Part shown: piece by piece, positions 7,980 to 15,227 of the stretch
How the letters are laid out: the number at the start of each line of letters is the position of its first letter
Position numbering within the stretch: position 1 is the first letter of the stretch
Assembly (NCBI GenBank): GCA_029059055.1
Contig: JAIDWS010000027.1
Coordinates: 1-35,643, forward strand
DNA: 35,643 bases
Reading direction: 5' to 3'
From: Alphaproteobacteria bacterium
GTDB taxonomy: Bacteria; Pseudomonadota; Alphaproteobacteria; Rs-D84
Notes under the pieces: generated by a model
Database searches by the model: none
The model's input: the letters and a program-made list of their open reading frames with translations, nothing else
Told to the model about the DNA's origin: nothing
Position numbers and translations under genes: made by a program

Positions 7980-8600
7980 ATGAAATCAAAGCCGGATTTT
8001 TCATTGGAATGCGAATGTGGCGGTTTGGTCGCCGGATGTGACGAAGCGGGCCGTGGGCCGCTGTGTGGGCCGGTGGTGGCCGCGGCGGTGATTTTCCCGT
8101 CGTATGATATGGATATCCCCGTTGTCATTACGGATTCCAAGCAAATGTCGGCGCGGGCCCGCGCGGCGGCATATGATTGGATAACGCAAAATACCATTTG
8201 GGCGGTGGGACAGTGCAGTCCGGCCGAAATTGACGAATTAAATATTTTATGGGCATCTATGTTGGCCATGCGGCGTGCGGTGGATGGATTGGCGCGCCGG
8301 CCGGATATCACGTTGGTTGATGGAAATCGTGTCCCGCCCGATATGACGGGACGTGCGGTGGTGCGCGGCGACGCCAAATCATTGTCCATTGCGGCGGCAT
8401 CCATTATTGCCAAGGAAACGCGTGACGCCATCATGCGGGATTTGGCGGCGCGGTTCCCGCAATACGGGTGGGATAAAAATGCGGGATATCCCACGGCATC
8501 CCATTTGCAAGCGATTGAAAAGTATGGTATAAACGAGTGTTATAGAAAAAGTTTCAGACCGATTAAGGAAAGGATGGAAAATGAAATTACGGACAATTGA
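7980..8600 (+). CDS. rnhB: Ribonuclease HII
   Basis: Endonuclease that cuts RNA strands of RNA/DNA hybrids and nicks at misincorporated ribonucleotides. The 206-aa product carries the family signature GCDEAGRGPLCGPV near residue 19 with the first catalytic Asp-Glu pair, DSKQMS for the next region, and later catalytic acids in LVDGN and RGDAKSLSIAAASIIAK. Two ATGs are possible, 7968 and 7980; I chose 7980 because TATGGT ends 7 nt before it, matching the leaderless pattern of neighbouring genes, and no good Shine-Dalgarno favours 7968. The end overlaps pgk by 20 nt, so the pair is co-transcribed. Confidence 0.93.
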   Translation: MKSKPDFSLECECGGLVAGCDEAGRGPLCGPVVAAAVIFPSYDMDIPVVITDSKQMSARARAAAYDWITQNTIWAVGQCSPAEIDELNILWASMLAMRRAVDGLARRPDITLVDGNRVPPDMTGRAVVRGDAKSLSIAAASIIAKETRDAIMRDLAARFPQYGWDKNAGYPTASHLQAIEKYGINECYRKSFRPIKERMENEITDN

Positions 8601-9750
8601 TAATCTGGATTTGCGTGGGAAATACGTTTTGTTGCGCGATGATTTTAATGTTCAGATTGTGGACGGAAAAATCACAGACGCGTTTCGTATTGAACAAAGC
8701 ATGCCGACCATTAACAAATTGCGTGATGCCGGCGCGCGCGTTGTCATCGTGTCGCACCTGGGCCGGCCAAAGGGGACACGCAACATGGAATATTCGCTGA
8801 AACCGATTGCGGATTATATGGGCGTGCCGTTAATCAACGATTGTCTGGACAAAGACTTCTTGGGCGGGATGCGTGACGGCGATATGGTTTTGCTGGAAAA
8901 TGTGCGCTTTTACCCGGGCGAAGAAAAAAATGATGCCGAATTTGCAAAGAAATTGGCGGCGGGTTATGACATCTTTGTCAATGATGCGTTCGCGGTGTCC
9001 CATCGCGCACACGCCAGTACGGTTGGTGTTGCCGAAATCTTGCCGGCGTATGCGGGTCAATTGTTGGCGTCGGAAATTGAACATCTGTCGCATGTGATGG
9101 AAAATCCAAAGCGGCCGTTGTTGGCGATTGTCGCCGGCAGCAAGATTTCCACAAAAATCGATGTGTTGAAATCGTTGGCACGTTTGGCGGACCGTGTGAT
9201 TGTTGGCGGTGCGCTGGGGACGACATTTAATTATGCGCTGGGGGATCGGGTTGGTAATTCTTTGTACGAAGCCGACCAGAAAGACACCGCCCTGGGGATT
9301 ATTGAATATGCGCGTGAAAACAATTGCGAATTGTTGTTGCCGCTGGACAAGGGTGTTGCCAAAGAATTCAAGCGTGATGCCGCGCGTGAAAACAAGACGT
9401 TTGACACCATCGCGGACGATGACGTGATTTTGGACGCGGGTCTGGATACGACCGCGCGCAATATTGACGCGGTTAATAACAGCGCGACCGTCATTTGGAA
9501 CGGCACCGTCGGCATGGCCGAATGGGAACCCACGTGGAGTTATGGTACATTTTCCCTGGCGCATGCGATTGCGGATGCGACGCGCGCCGGCAAATTGGAA
9601 AGTATTGTCGGCGGCGGGGATACCGTTGCCGCATTGGAAGCCAGCCATACAAAATCCGACATGACATATGTGTCGACGGGTGGGGGCGCATTCCTGGAAT
9701 TTGTCGAAGGGCGCGTTTTACCCGGCATCGCCATTTTGGAAGATAAATAA
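8581..9750 (+). CDS. pgk: Phosphoglycerate kinase
   Basis: Glycolytic/gluconeogenic enzyme transferring phosphate between 1,3-bisphosphoglycerate and ADP in the cytoplasm. The 389-aa length is normal. Visible are the N-terminal substrate-binding RDDFNV (usually RVDFNV), SHLGRPKG, the LLENVRFYPGEEKND motif, the hinge region, WNGTVGMAEW, and the C-terminal nucleotide loop GGGDTVAALE with STGGGAFLEFVEG. The start follows AAGGATGGA and overlaps the end of rnhB, indicating coupling. The Val-to-Asp change in RVDFN (RDDFN) is a small departure from the common motif. A bidirectional terminator follows. Confidence 0.97.
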   Translation: MKLRTIDNLDLRGKYVLLRDDFNVQIVDGKITDAFRIEQSMPTINKLRDAGARVVIVSHLGRPKGTRNMEYSLKPIADYMGVPLINDCLDKDFLGGMRDGDMVLLENVRFYPGEEKNDAEFAKKLAAGYDIFVNDAFAVSHRAHASTVGVAEILPAYAGQLLASEIEHLSHVMENPKRPLLAIVAGSKISTKIDVLKSLARLADRVIVGGALGTTFNYALGDRVGNSLYEADQKDTALGIIEYARENNCELLLPLDKGVAKEFKRDAARENKTFDTIADDDVILDAGLDTTARNIDAVNNSATVIWNGTVGMAEWEPTWSYGTFSLAHAIADATRAGKLESIVGGGDTVAALEASHTKSDMTYVSTGGGAFLEFVEGRVLPGIAILEDK

Positions 9751-9753
9751 GAA

Positions 9754-9783
9754 GAAAAAATCCCCCAATCGGGGGATTTTTTA
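9754..9783. terminator. Bidirectional terminator between pgk and lptB
   Basis: Perfect AAAAAATCCCCC-AATC-GGGGGATTTTTT, reading as a terminator for both converging genes; it touches the lptB stop codon. Confidence 0.9.
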
Positions 9784-10509
9784 CATAACGAAATCTTCGC
9801 CCAGATAAACTTTTTTCACCATTTCGTCTTTGACGATTTCGGCGGTGGTGCCGTGCTTTAATATTTTTCCGTCGTGCAAGACATAGCTGCGGTCGGTAAT
9901 GCCCAGTGTTTCGCGCACATTATGGTCGGTGATGATAACGCCCAAACCGCGGTTTTTCAATTGCGACACCAGACTGCGGATTTCATTCACGGCAATGGGG
10001 TCAATCCCGGCAAACGGTTCGTCCAGCAAAATGAATTTCGGGTCGTTGGCCAATGCGCGGGCGATTTCCACGCGGCGGCGTTCACCCCCCGACAGGGCGG
10101 TTGCCGGACTGTTGCGCAGACGGGAAATCGAAAATTCTTCTAATAATGCGTCCAGTTTCTTTTTACGCTTTTTCTTGTCGGGTTCGACGACTTCTAAAAT
10201 TGCCATGATGTTTTGTTCGACGGTCAATCCACGAAAAACACTGTTTTCCTGGGGCAGATATCCGATGTGCAGACGTGCCCGCTGGTAAAACGGCAAATGG
10301 GTGATGTCCTGGGAATTTAAAAAGATTTGACCACCGCTGGCGCCCAGCTGGCCTGTGATGCAATAAAACGCCGTGGTTTTGCCCGCCCCATTCGGTCCCA
10401 ACAGGCCGACCGATTCGCCCTGGTGGGCTTCCAGTGAAATGTCTTTGATAACCACACGGTTGCCGTATGATTTGGACAGATGCTGAACACGCAGAACGGA
10501 TTGTTTCAT
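9781..10509 (-). CDS. lptB: LPS export ABC transporter ATP-binding protein LptB
   Basis: ATPase of the LptB2FG complex that extracts lipopolysaccharide from the inner membrane. The 242-aa protein shows Walker A GPNGAGKTT near residue 37, the Q-loop in LPQENSVF, signature LSGGERRRVEIARAL, Walker B FILLDEPFAGID and the H-loop ITDHNV; the ERRR signature and DEPFAGIDP are typical of LptB. The start overlaps the end of lptC by 4 nt (ATGA). In many Proteobacteria lptA sits between lptC and lptB; here it is absent, so LptA must be encoded elsewhere or replaced. Confidence 0.95.
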   Translation of the reverse strand: MKQSVLRVQHLSKSYGNRVVIKDISLEAHQGESVGLLGPNGAGKTTAFYCITGQLGASGGQIFLNSQDITHLPFYQRARLHIGYLPQENSVFRGLTVEQNIMAILEVVEPDKKKRKKKLDALLEEFSISRLRNSPATALSGGERRRVEIARALANDPKFILLDEPFAGIDPIAVNEIRSLVSQLKNRGLGVIITDHNVRETLGITDRSYVLHDGKILKHGTTAEIVKDEMVKKVYLGEDFVM

Positions 10510-10985
10510 AATTTTATCACCAATTCTTCTGTTAAAATTTTATCGCCGTTGCTGGAATCCACGCGGACATTCCCCCGCAGCGTGATGTTACGACCCGTGC
10601 GGTTATATTGGCCGGTTCGGGCGGAAATATTATCTGTGATTTTCTGGGGGCCGGATTTCCGACTGATGGTGCCGGATACATGGTCCATGTAAATGATGTC
10701 GGGGGTGTCATATTCTTGGCGGGCGGTGGTGGCGCGTAATCTGAACGGTTCGCCGTTTTTGTCCGTCCCGGCAAATACCGCCCCCGACATTTTGAATTGA
10801 TTGGCAACAATATCCTGCATATTAATGGCGGTGATGGGGGTCCACAATAATTGCTGGGTAAACAGGGCGCCCGCCACCAGCGCGGCCACCATAACCAGCC
10901 CCCATCCGGTAAAGAAAAACTGCCACAGGCGTTTCCACCGGCGATGCTTGGAAAAGATGATAAAGTTGCGTTTATCTTGTTGCAC
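10506..10985 (-). CDS. lptC: LPS export protein LptC
   Basis: Bitopic inner-membrane component of the LPS transport bridge. The 159-aa product has one transmembrane helix at about residues 28-48 (WGLVMVAALVAGALFT) and a periplasmic LptC/OstA-like beta-jellyroll with the repeated pattern FRLRATTA, ISRKSGPQKIT, TGRNITLRGNVRV. Identity rests on this pattern and on coupling to lptB. The start is GTG with no Shine-Dalgarno; TTGCTT-17-TAAACT on this strand ends 7 nt before the GTG, again implying a leaderless message. The upstream region is shared with the divergent 11071 gene. Confidence 0.85.
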   Translation of the reverse strand: MQQDKRNFIIFSKHRRWKRLWQFFFTGWGLVMVAALVAGALFTQQLLWTPITAINMQDIVANQFKMSGAVFAGTDKNGEPFRLRATTARQEYDTPDIIYMDHVSGTISRKSGPQKITDNISARTGQYNRTGRNITLRGNVRVDSSNGDKILTEELVIKL

Positions 10986-10992
10986 GGGAATA

Positions 10993-11021
10993 AGTTTAGA
11001 ATACTATTCATCAAAAAGCAA
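10993..11021 (-). promoter_or_regulatory. Candidate leaderless promoter of lptC-lptB
   Basis: On the minus strand: TTGCTT (11016-11021), 17 nt, TAAACT (10993-10998), then 7 nt to the GTG start. Confidence 0.55.
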
Positions 11022-11051
11022 TTTTTATATTTCTTTGGTCGTTTTTTATGA

Positions 11052-11070
11052 TATAATCAATCCCAGAGAG
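11052..11070 (+). promoter_or_regulatory. -10 box and six-base AGAGAG leader
   Basis: Perfect TATAAT (11052-11057), then 13 nt to the ATG. The expected start at about 11064 leaves a leader of only about AGAGAG. The -35 region (TTTCTT-like) is weak. Confidence 0.55.
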
Positions 11071-11874
11071 ATGAAGAAAACTATTCTGTTTTTAACCGGG
11101 ATATTATCCTGTGCGCCCATGATGGGGGCACATGCGGCCGTCGCCGTGAAAAAGGCGGCGCCCGTCGCCACCCAGGAATCGGCCGGCACCGCCGGTGCGG
11201 CCAGTTTGATACCGACGGTTTTAAACCTGGTCAGCGGGGTCCAGGCATTAAATGCCCAGCAAAAGGCGTTGACCGCCGAATGTATCCCAACCACGGCGGA
11301 AATCAATTTCGTCAACACCACGATGCAGGAATGGGCCAAAACCGGCGCCGCCACCGCTGCGGATGTTCAACGGTCGTTGCGTCGTAAACGGTGTCAATCG
11401 GCCACCGGTGGGTACCAGGCGGCGGTTCGTATCGCGGCCGCGACCGACGGGGCGGATATTTGCTTTGATTGGTTCGGGGATAACCCCGAAATGGTTTGGT
11501 ACCAATTCCCCAAGGCGTCCAAGGCCACATATTGTCCCGACGGCAGTATTGATACCACGTGTTCAGATATGAAAACGGTGTCGGATATTTATGAAATATT
11601 CAATCTGATTGATTTTTCCGCCGAAGATTATACCGCAACCGAAGCCACCATGGCCGCCAAGTTGTTAAATAAAATTGAATCTTGTTCCAGTGCAAAGTTA
11701 AGTGCGAAAAAGAAAGCCATGTGGGGCGAATTCTTAATCGACACGGTTGGCAATCTGGGCCAGTCGACCAACACCGGCGCCATCATGCAACAGGTGCAAA
11801 GTATGTCCGGCATGGGGGGCATGGGGGCGATATCATCGCTGGGCAGTATTGTCGGCCAGACATTTGATAAATAA
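11071..11874 (+). CDS. Unknown secreted protein
   Basis: A 267-aa protein with a signal peptide (MKKTILFLTGILSCAPMMGAHA). Family not recognised. After the signal it has an Ala/Val-rich segment, a mixed region with several Cys (AECIPTT, KRCQSATG, DICFDWFG, TYCPDG, TTCSDMK, ESCSSAK), then a Gly/Met/Ser-rich C-terminus (SGMGGMGAISSLGSI). The chosen start preserves the signal peptide; the longer upstream frame runs through the promoter. A terminator directly follows, so it is monocistronic. It is probably periplasmic or outer-envelope, judged from signal peptide and Cys content only. Confidence 0.82.
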   Translation: MKKTILFLTGILSCAPMMGAHAAVAVKKAAPVATQESAGTAGAASLIPTVLNLVSGVQALNAQQKALTAECIPTTAEINFVNTTMQEWAKTGAATAADVQRSLRRKRCQSATGGYQAAVRIAAATDGADICFDWFGDNPEMVWYQFPKASKATYCPDGSIDTTCSDMKTVSDIYEIFNLIDFSAEDYTATEATMAAKLLNKIESCSSAKLSAKKKAMWGEFLIDTVGNLGQSTNTGAIMQQVQSMSGMGGMGAISSLGSIVGQTFDK

Positions 11875-11879
11875 AACAA

Positions 11880-11907
11880 AAAATCCCCGGCACCGGGGAT
11901 TTTTATT
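11880..11907 (+). terminator. Rho-independent terminator
   Basis: Stem ATCCCCGG-CA-CCGGGGAT followed by TTTTATTT. Confidence 0.88.
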
Positions 11908-12003
11908 TGGCATAAAAACACAATGCGCGGATACATGCCCCGGTTGGGGTGATGGGAATTCGTCCCGGCGCGATTTTCCGGGCGGGGCCGGTTCACTTTT
12001 CAC

Positions 12004-12032
12004 TTTACTCAATGCCTTGAAATTCGTATAAT
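12004..12032 (+). promoter_or_regulatory. Promoter of the OmpA-domain lipoprotein gene
   Basis: TTTACT (12004-12009), 17 nt, perfect TATAAT (12027-12032). An in-frame ATG at 12031 lies inside the -10 box, so it cannot be the start; translation begins at 12061 after AAAGGGA. Confidence 0.75.
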
Positions 12033-12060
12033 GTCAGGTAAAGAGATTAAAGGGATTCTT

Positions 12061-13629
12061 ATGAACAAAAAATCTGGAACATCGGGTCTGGTCATTGTGC
12101 GCATCATGGCGTTGACGTCGTGCGTGGCGTTGGCGGCGTGCGCGGGTTCGAAATCGGACAATGCGTATTATGACGTGGCGACACCGACGGTGGATTATGT
12201 GGAATCTCTGGACGTTTATTCCGCCCCACACCAGGATTCTTTTTTGAATCAGTTGGCGATGAATTATCGTTCGTATGCGATTTATAATGCCCGCACCAGC
12301 GGATATCCGGAATTGGGTGAATTGTTCGCCCAGAAAGCGGTGGCGGCATTTTCCGGTGAATTGCCGTTCCCGGAAACATTGAATAATTGGCAAATTGGCG
12401 ACGAACAGACTGCATTTGAATTGCACACGGCGTACAACGAATTGCTGGATGAATTAAAGAATGATGCCAGTGATATCAACCCCGAATTGGCGGCCGAAGC
12501 CCAGGCGAAATTTGATTGCTGGGTATCGGCGACGGCATCCGGGCAAACCGCCACCGCGCAACAGTGCCAGGCACGCTTTCAACGGGCGTTGACGGCATTG
12601 CGTGACTGCAAGGGGGGCAAGGTTGTAAACAAACGCACACGCAAAACAACAACCGTCACCGAACAGGTAACCAACGGTGAAATGGCCGTCGCCGTCGAAG
12701 AAAAACGGTCCAGTGCCGGTAATTATTATCCCGATACGCGCAACATGAATGCGATGAACGGGGCGGGGCGCAACCGTGATGGGGTTATCATTGTCAACAA
12801 TGTGAATATTCCGGAACATCTGATTAATCCGGTTCCGGTTCAGCCGATGGTTTTCAACCAGAATATTTATGGCGGGGACAAAACCGTCACCAACAGCAAT
12901 AATAACAACGGCAACGACAGCAGCAGTCGTGAATACGCCGATGTTGTCGGTGAACCGGCGGGGGCGGCCCCGGTCGTGAATCAATCGGCGACCACTGCGG
13001 TTGCGCCGGCCGCCACGGTCCAGCCGGAAATTCCGATGATTGGCGAAGAATTGGTCACCCGCGAAGAATTTATCAACATGATGATGGCGATGCGGGCGGA
13101 ATTGTCGGCGATTAATGCGCGTCTGGATAAATTACAGGCCGCCGCCGGTGAAAAAACCATGATAAAGGTTCAACAGATTCCGTTGGAACCGAAACAGCAT
13201 GTGATGGAAGAAATCTTTGAAATTCGTTTTGATTTCAACCAGGCGACCATCAAACCCGAATACGAAGAATTGATTTACAAACTGGCCACCGCCACCCAGA
13301 ATAACAAGAATATCAAGGTTTCCGTTGTCGGTCACACCGACACCATGGGCAGCAAGAATTATAACTATGCCCTGGGGGGGCGTCGCGCCGAAGCGGTCCA
13401 GAACATGTTGGTCAAATACGGCATCCCCGCCAGCCAGATTGTCGCAGTTTCCGCCGGCGAAGAAGGGTTAAAGGTCCCGACCCCCGACGGTGTTGCCAAT
13501 GCGGAAAATCGTCGTGTTCGCGTGGTTAAGGAAGTTCATTATACCGAACAACCCACCGCCCAACCGATGGCCATCGCGGTCGAAGAATACGCCGTGGGTG
13601 ATTGCGGCCCGTATGGTTGCGGTCAATAA
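12061..13629 (+). CDS. OmpA-domain lipoprotein (Pal-like, extended)
   Basis: A 522-aa outer-membrane lipoprotein predicted to bind peptidoglycan. The signal peptide ends in the lipobox LAAC (Cys27). A long N-terminal region of ~330 residues follows, with four Cys and no recognised domain, then an Asn/Ser-rich linker (around residues 280-300), a short coiled coil (~340-375, FINMMMAMRAELSAINARL) and a C-terminal OmpA/Pal domain from ~385 with FDFNQATIKPEY, GHTDTMGSKNYN and the peptidoglycan-contacting NRRVRV. A tail with three Cys (GDCGPYGCGQ) follows. It is much larger than classical Pal (~170 aa), and no tol genes are adjacent, so it is not called pal. Confidence 0.88.
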   Translation: MNKKSGTSGLVIVRIMALTSCVALAACAGSKSDNAYYDVATPTVDYVESLDVYSAPHQDSFLNQLAMNYRSYAIYNARTSGYPELGELFAQKAVAAFSGELPFPETLNNWQIGDEQTAFELHTAYNELLDELKNDASDINPELAAEAQAKFDCWVSATASGQTATAQQCQARFQRALTALRDCKGGKVVNKRTRKTTTVTEQVTNGEMAVAVEEKRSSAGNYYPDTRNMNAMNGAGRNRDGVIIVNNVNIPEHLINPVPVQPMVFNQNIYGGDKTVTNSNNNNGNDSSSREYADVVGEPAGAAPVVNQSATTAVAPAATVQPEIPMIGEELVTREEFINMMMAMRAELSAINARLDKLQAAAGEKTMIKVQQIPLEPKQHVMEEIFEIRFDFNQATIKPEYEELIYKLATATQNNKNIKVSVVGHTDTMGSKNYNYALGGRRAEAVQNMLVKYGIPASQIVAVSAGEEGLKVPTPDGVANAENRRVRVVKEVHYTEQPTAQPMAIAVEEYAVGDCGPYGCGQ

Positions 13630-13678
13630 TATTGTCGCGGCCCGCGAAAAAAAATCGGTCTGGGGGCGCGAAATAGAC

Positions 13679-13707
13679 TTGACAAAAAAGTTTGGTTAGT
13701 ATACACT
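13679..13707 (+). promoter_or_regulatory. Promoter of the small 57-aa protein gene
   Basis: Consensus TTGACA (13679-13684), 17 nt, TACACT (13702-13707). The expected start is near 13714, about 12 nt before GAGAGATG. Confidence 0.75.
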
Positions 13708-13749
13708 CGGCCTTGTGTCAGAGAGATGTTTTTGAAAGAGGCATTTGAA

Positions 13750-13923
13750 ATGACGAAAGTTAATACATTCAAAGCAGCCGGCGCCACACTGGATTCACAC
13801 CCGGGCGTCAGCGGATATAAAAAGGGTACAGCCCAGGTTGTAAATTTGGTCAAGGCATTCCAGGACCGTGGTGTTACATTCAGTGCAATGGACGGTTTGA
13901 CCGCCGGTCAGAATGAAAAATAA
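13750..13923 (+). CDS. Small unknown protein
   Basis: A 57-aa protein beginning MTKVNTFKAAGATLDSHPG, with no signal peptide, no Cys and no recognised family; it is soluble, with mixed charge. I chose the ATG at 13750 because AAAGAGG lies at good distance. An in-frame ATG at 13726, immediately after GAGAG, would add eight residues (MFLKEAFE) and fits the AGAGAG-ATG pattern at 11071 and ccrM, so the start is undecided. A consensus promoter and strong terminator suggest a short, well-expressed monocistronic message. Function unknown. Confidence 0.7.
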   Translation: MTKVNTFKAAGATLDSHPGVSGYKKGTAQVVNLVKAFQDRGVTFSAMDGLTAGQNEK

Positions 13924-13942
13924 GGGCTGCATAATTCAGTTT

Positions 13943-13970
13943 TAATCCCCGCATTTGCGGGGATTTTTTT
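13943..13970. terminator. Terminator after the small protein gene
   Basis: Stem AATCCCCGC-ATTT-GCGGGGATT followed by a T-run on the plus strand; it may also stop the converging XRE-like gene. Confidence 0.88.
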
Positions 13971-14009
13971 GTGTGGAATGCGGGCCCCAGGGAAATGGGC
14001 GGGCGGGGG

Positions 14010-14237
14010 TTATAAATTTGCGCGGCTGCGCTTTATCACCAGCATTGCGAATGCCCCGTGGAAAAAGCGACGCAGGGTGCCGTCACTAAACAAATCATCC
14101 CCGCGTTCGCATCGCTGATAATCTTTCTTGCTCATCTTCAACAATGCGGCGGCGTCCGCCACACTGATGCGCAGGTGTTGCCGCGCGCACCGCATAATGT
14201 TGCCATAATAATTTGCGTCGATTAATAATTTAGCCAT
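14010..14237 (-). CDS. Small XRE-like helix-turn-helix protein
   Basis: A 75-aa protein (MAKLLIDANYYGN...) with an XRE/Cro-type pattern at about residues 16-50: RQHLRISVADAAALLKMS for helices 1-2 and KKDYQRCERGDD where these proteins recognise DNA and turn. The tail is basic (VIKRSRANL). It is likely a DNA-binding regulator, but so short that only the HTH is present. AAAGGAG seven bases upstream fixes the start at 14237. A structured leader and terminator (copy 3) lie immediately upstream, so the regulator itself may be controlled by attenuation. Confidence 0.75.
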   Translation of the reverse strand: MAKLLIDANYYGNIMRCARQHLRISVADAAALLKMSKKDYQRCERGDDLFSDGTLRRFFHGAFAMLVIKRSRANL

Positions 14238-14253
14238 AGTTTTAACTCCTTTA

Positions 14254-14421
14254 TAAAAAATACCACCCAAGACATTCGGGTGGTTGGAGGTTAGAAACTA
14301 TACAAACCATAGCACTGCTTATTCAGATATATCGCAGTCCTCCAACCAACGGGTTGGAGATATTTTGTGTCATCACTGACAGTTTGTTCAGGTTTCTAAG
14401 CCTACACCGGTTTCCCAATGC
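14254..14421 (-). ncRNA. Structured leader RNA element, copy 3
   Basis: Read on the minus strand: weak hairpin AGG/CCT (14403-14390); TGTCA-GTGA-TGACA (14381-14368); C-rich CTCCAACC (14359-14352); switch strand GGTTGGAGG (14347-14339); P2 CTGC/GCAG with loop containing ATATAT and GAATAA (14337-14315); P3 CTAT/ATAG (14312-14298); CCTCCAACC (14290-14282); terminator ACCACCC/GGGTGGT with ATTTTTT (14284-14254). The 3' arm of the enclosing helix shares 3 nt with the terminator. AAAGGAG and the ATG of the XRE-like gene follow. It has the same architecture as copy 1, most clearly from GACA-AAAATA to the terminator. Confidence 0.75.
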
Positions 14422-14427
14422 GAATCC

Positions 14428-14456
14428 AGTATATCGCATTATGCGCGAATGTTCAA
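14428..14456 (-). promoter_or_regulatory. Promoter of leader copy 3 / XRE-like gene
   Basis: On the minus strand: TTGAAC (14451-14456), 17 nt, TATACT (14428-14433), with the predicted start near 14421. The spacer contains ATTCGCG, which recurs in the palindrome ATTCGCGAAT (14534-14543) upstream of clpP. Confidence 0.65.
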
Positions 14457-14533
14457 GAATTATGTCGCACAGGGTGTGTTTGATGGGGGGATGCTTGTAT
14501 TTTACGGGCGCGCCCCTTATATATCTATCATAA

Positions 14534-14564
14534 ATTCGCGAATCGGGTTTTTGTATGGTATAGT
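14534..14564 (+). promoter_or_regulatory. Candidate clpP promoter with palindrome ATTCGCGAAT
   Basis: TATAGT at 14559-14564 is a plausible -10. The perfect 10-bp palindrome at 14534-14543 covers the -35 position and could be an operator or activator site. The rest of 14457-14599 holds nothing else I can name. Confidence 0.4.
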
Positions 14565-14599
14565 TTCATATGACAAAAAAATAAAAAGGTAGATTTATT

Positions 14600-15181
14600 A
14601 TGGCTTTAATTCCAATGGTTATCGAAGAATCGCCCCGCGGGGAACGGTCCTTTGACATTTATTCCAGATTATTGCGCGACCGCATCGTGATGATCAGCGG
14701 TCCCATCGAACCCAATATGGCCAACACGGTCGTGGCCCAGCTGTTGTTCTTGGAATCGGAAAATCCCAATGCGGATATTTCCCTGTATATCAACAGCCCG
14801 GGCGGTGATGTTTCCGCCGGGTGGGCAATTATGGACACTATGCAGTATATCAAGGCCCCCGTTTCCACCATCGGGATGGGATTGGTGGCGTCCATGGGGT
14901 CTGTATTATTGGCGGCCGGGGAACGGGGCAAACGCTTTGTTCTGCCGAATACCCAGATTATGATTCACCAGCCCCTGGCCGGGGCCGAAGGCCAGATTAC
15001 CGATATGGAAATCCGCATGAATCAATATCAGAAAAATAAAAAGACTTTGATTAAACAAATGGCTGAATTTACCGGTCGCACGGAAAAAGAACTGTTTAAT
15101 GCGATGGAACGTGATAACTGGATGTGCCCGGACGAAGCCAAGGATTTCGGTTTAATCGATGGCGTCTTGGTCAGAAAATAA
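14600..15181 (+). CDS. clpP: ATP-dependent Clp protease proteolytic subunit
   Basis: Serine peptidase forming the tetradecameric chamber fed by ClpX. The 193-aa length is standard. The catalytic triad is visible at the expected positions: Ser98 in GLVASMGSV, His123 in IMIHQPLAG and Asp172 in [18 protein letters not shown] and the handle region ([13 protein letters not shown]) are also present. The start follows AAAAGGT with a long spacer. clpX begins 46 nt after the stop, so the two form the usual clpP-clpX pair. In alphaproteobacteria this protease degrades cell-cycle regulators, which fits with ccrM on the same segment; that link is inference. Confidence 0.97.
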   Translation: MALIPMVIEESPRGERSFDIYSRLLRDRIVMISGPIEPNMANTVVAQLLFLESENPNADISLYINSPGGDVSAGWAIMDTMQYIKAPVSTIGMGLVASMGSVLLAAGERGKRFVLPNTQIMIHQPLAGAEGQITDMEIRMNQYQKNKKTLIKQMAEFTGRTEKELFNAMERDNWMCPDEAKDFGLIDGVLVRK

Positions 15182-15227
15182 GACACAACATATTGACCAT
15201 ATCCAAACAGGGAATCAGGGGATAGTG

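Noticed and set aside
8830-9648. 272-aa frame antisense to pgk
   Set aside because: Shadow of pgk; no ribosome site or promoter.
13637-13655. Hairpin with CGCG/CGCG followed by an A-run after the lipoprotein gene as its terminator
   Set aside because: The homopolymer after it on the coding strand is A, not T, and the stem is only 4 bp.
14254-14421. T-box or another well-known riboswitch as explanation for the leaders
   Set aside because: No T-box sequence or specifier stem, and no recognisable core of TPP, cobalamin, purine, glycine, SAM-II or c-di-GMP aptamers; judged by eye only.
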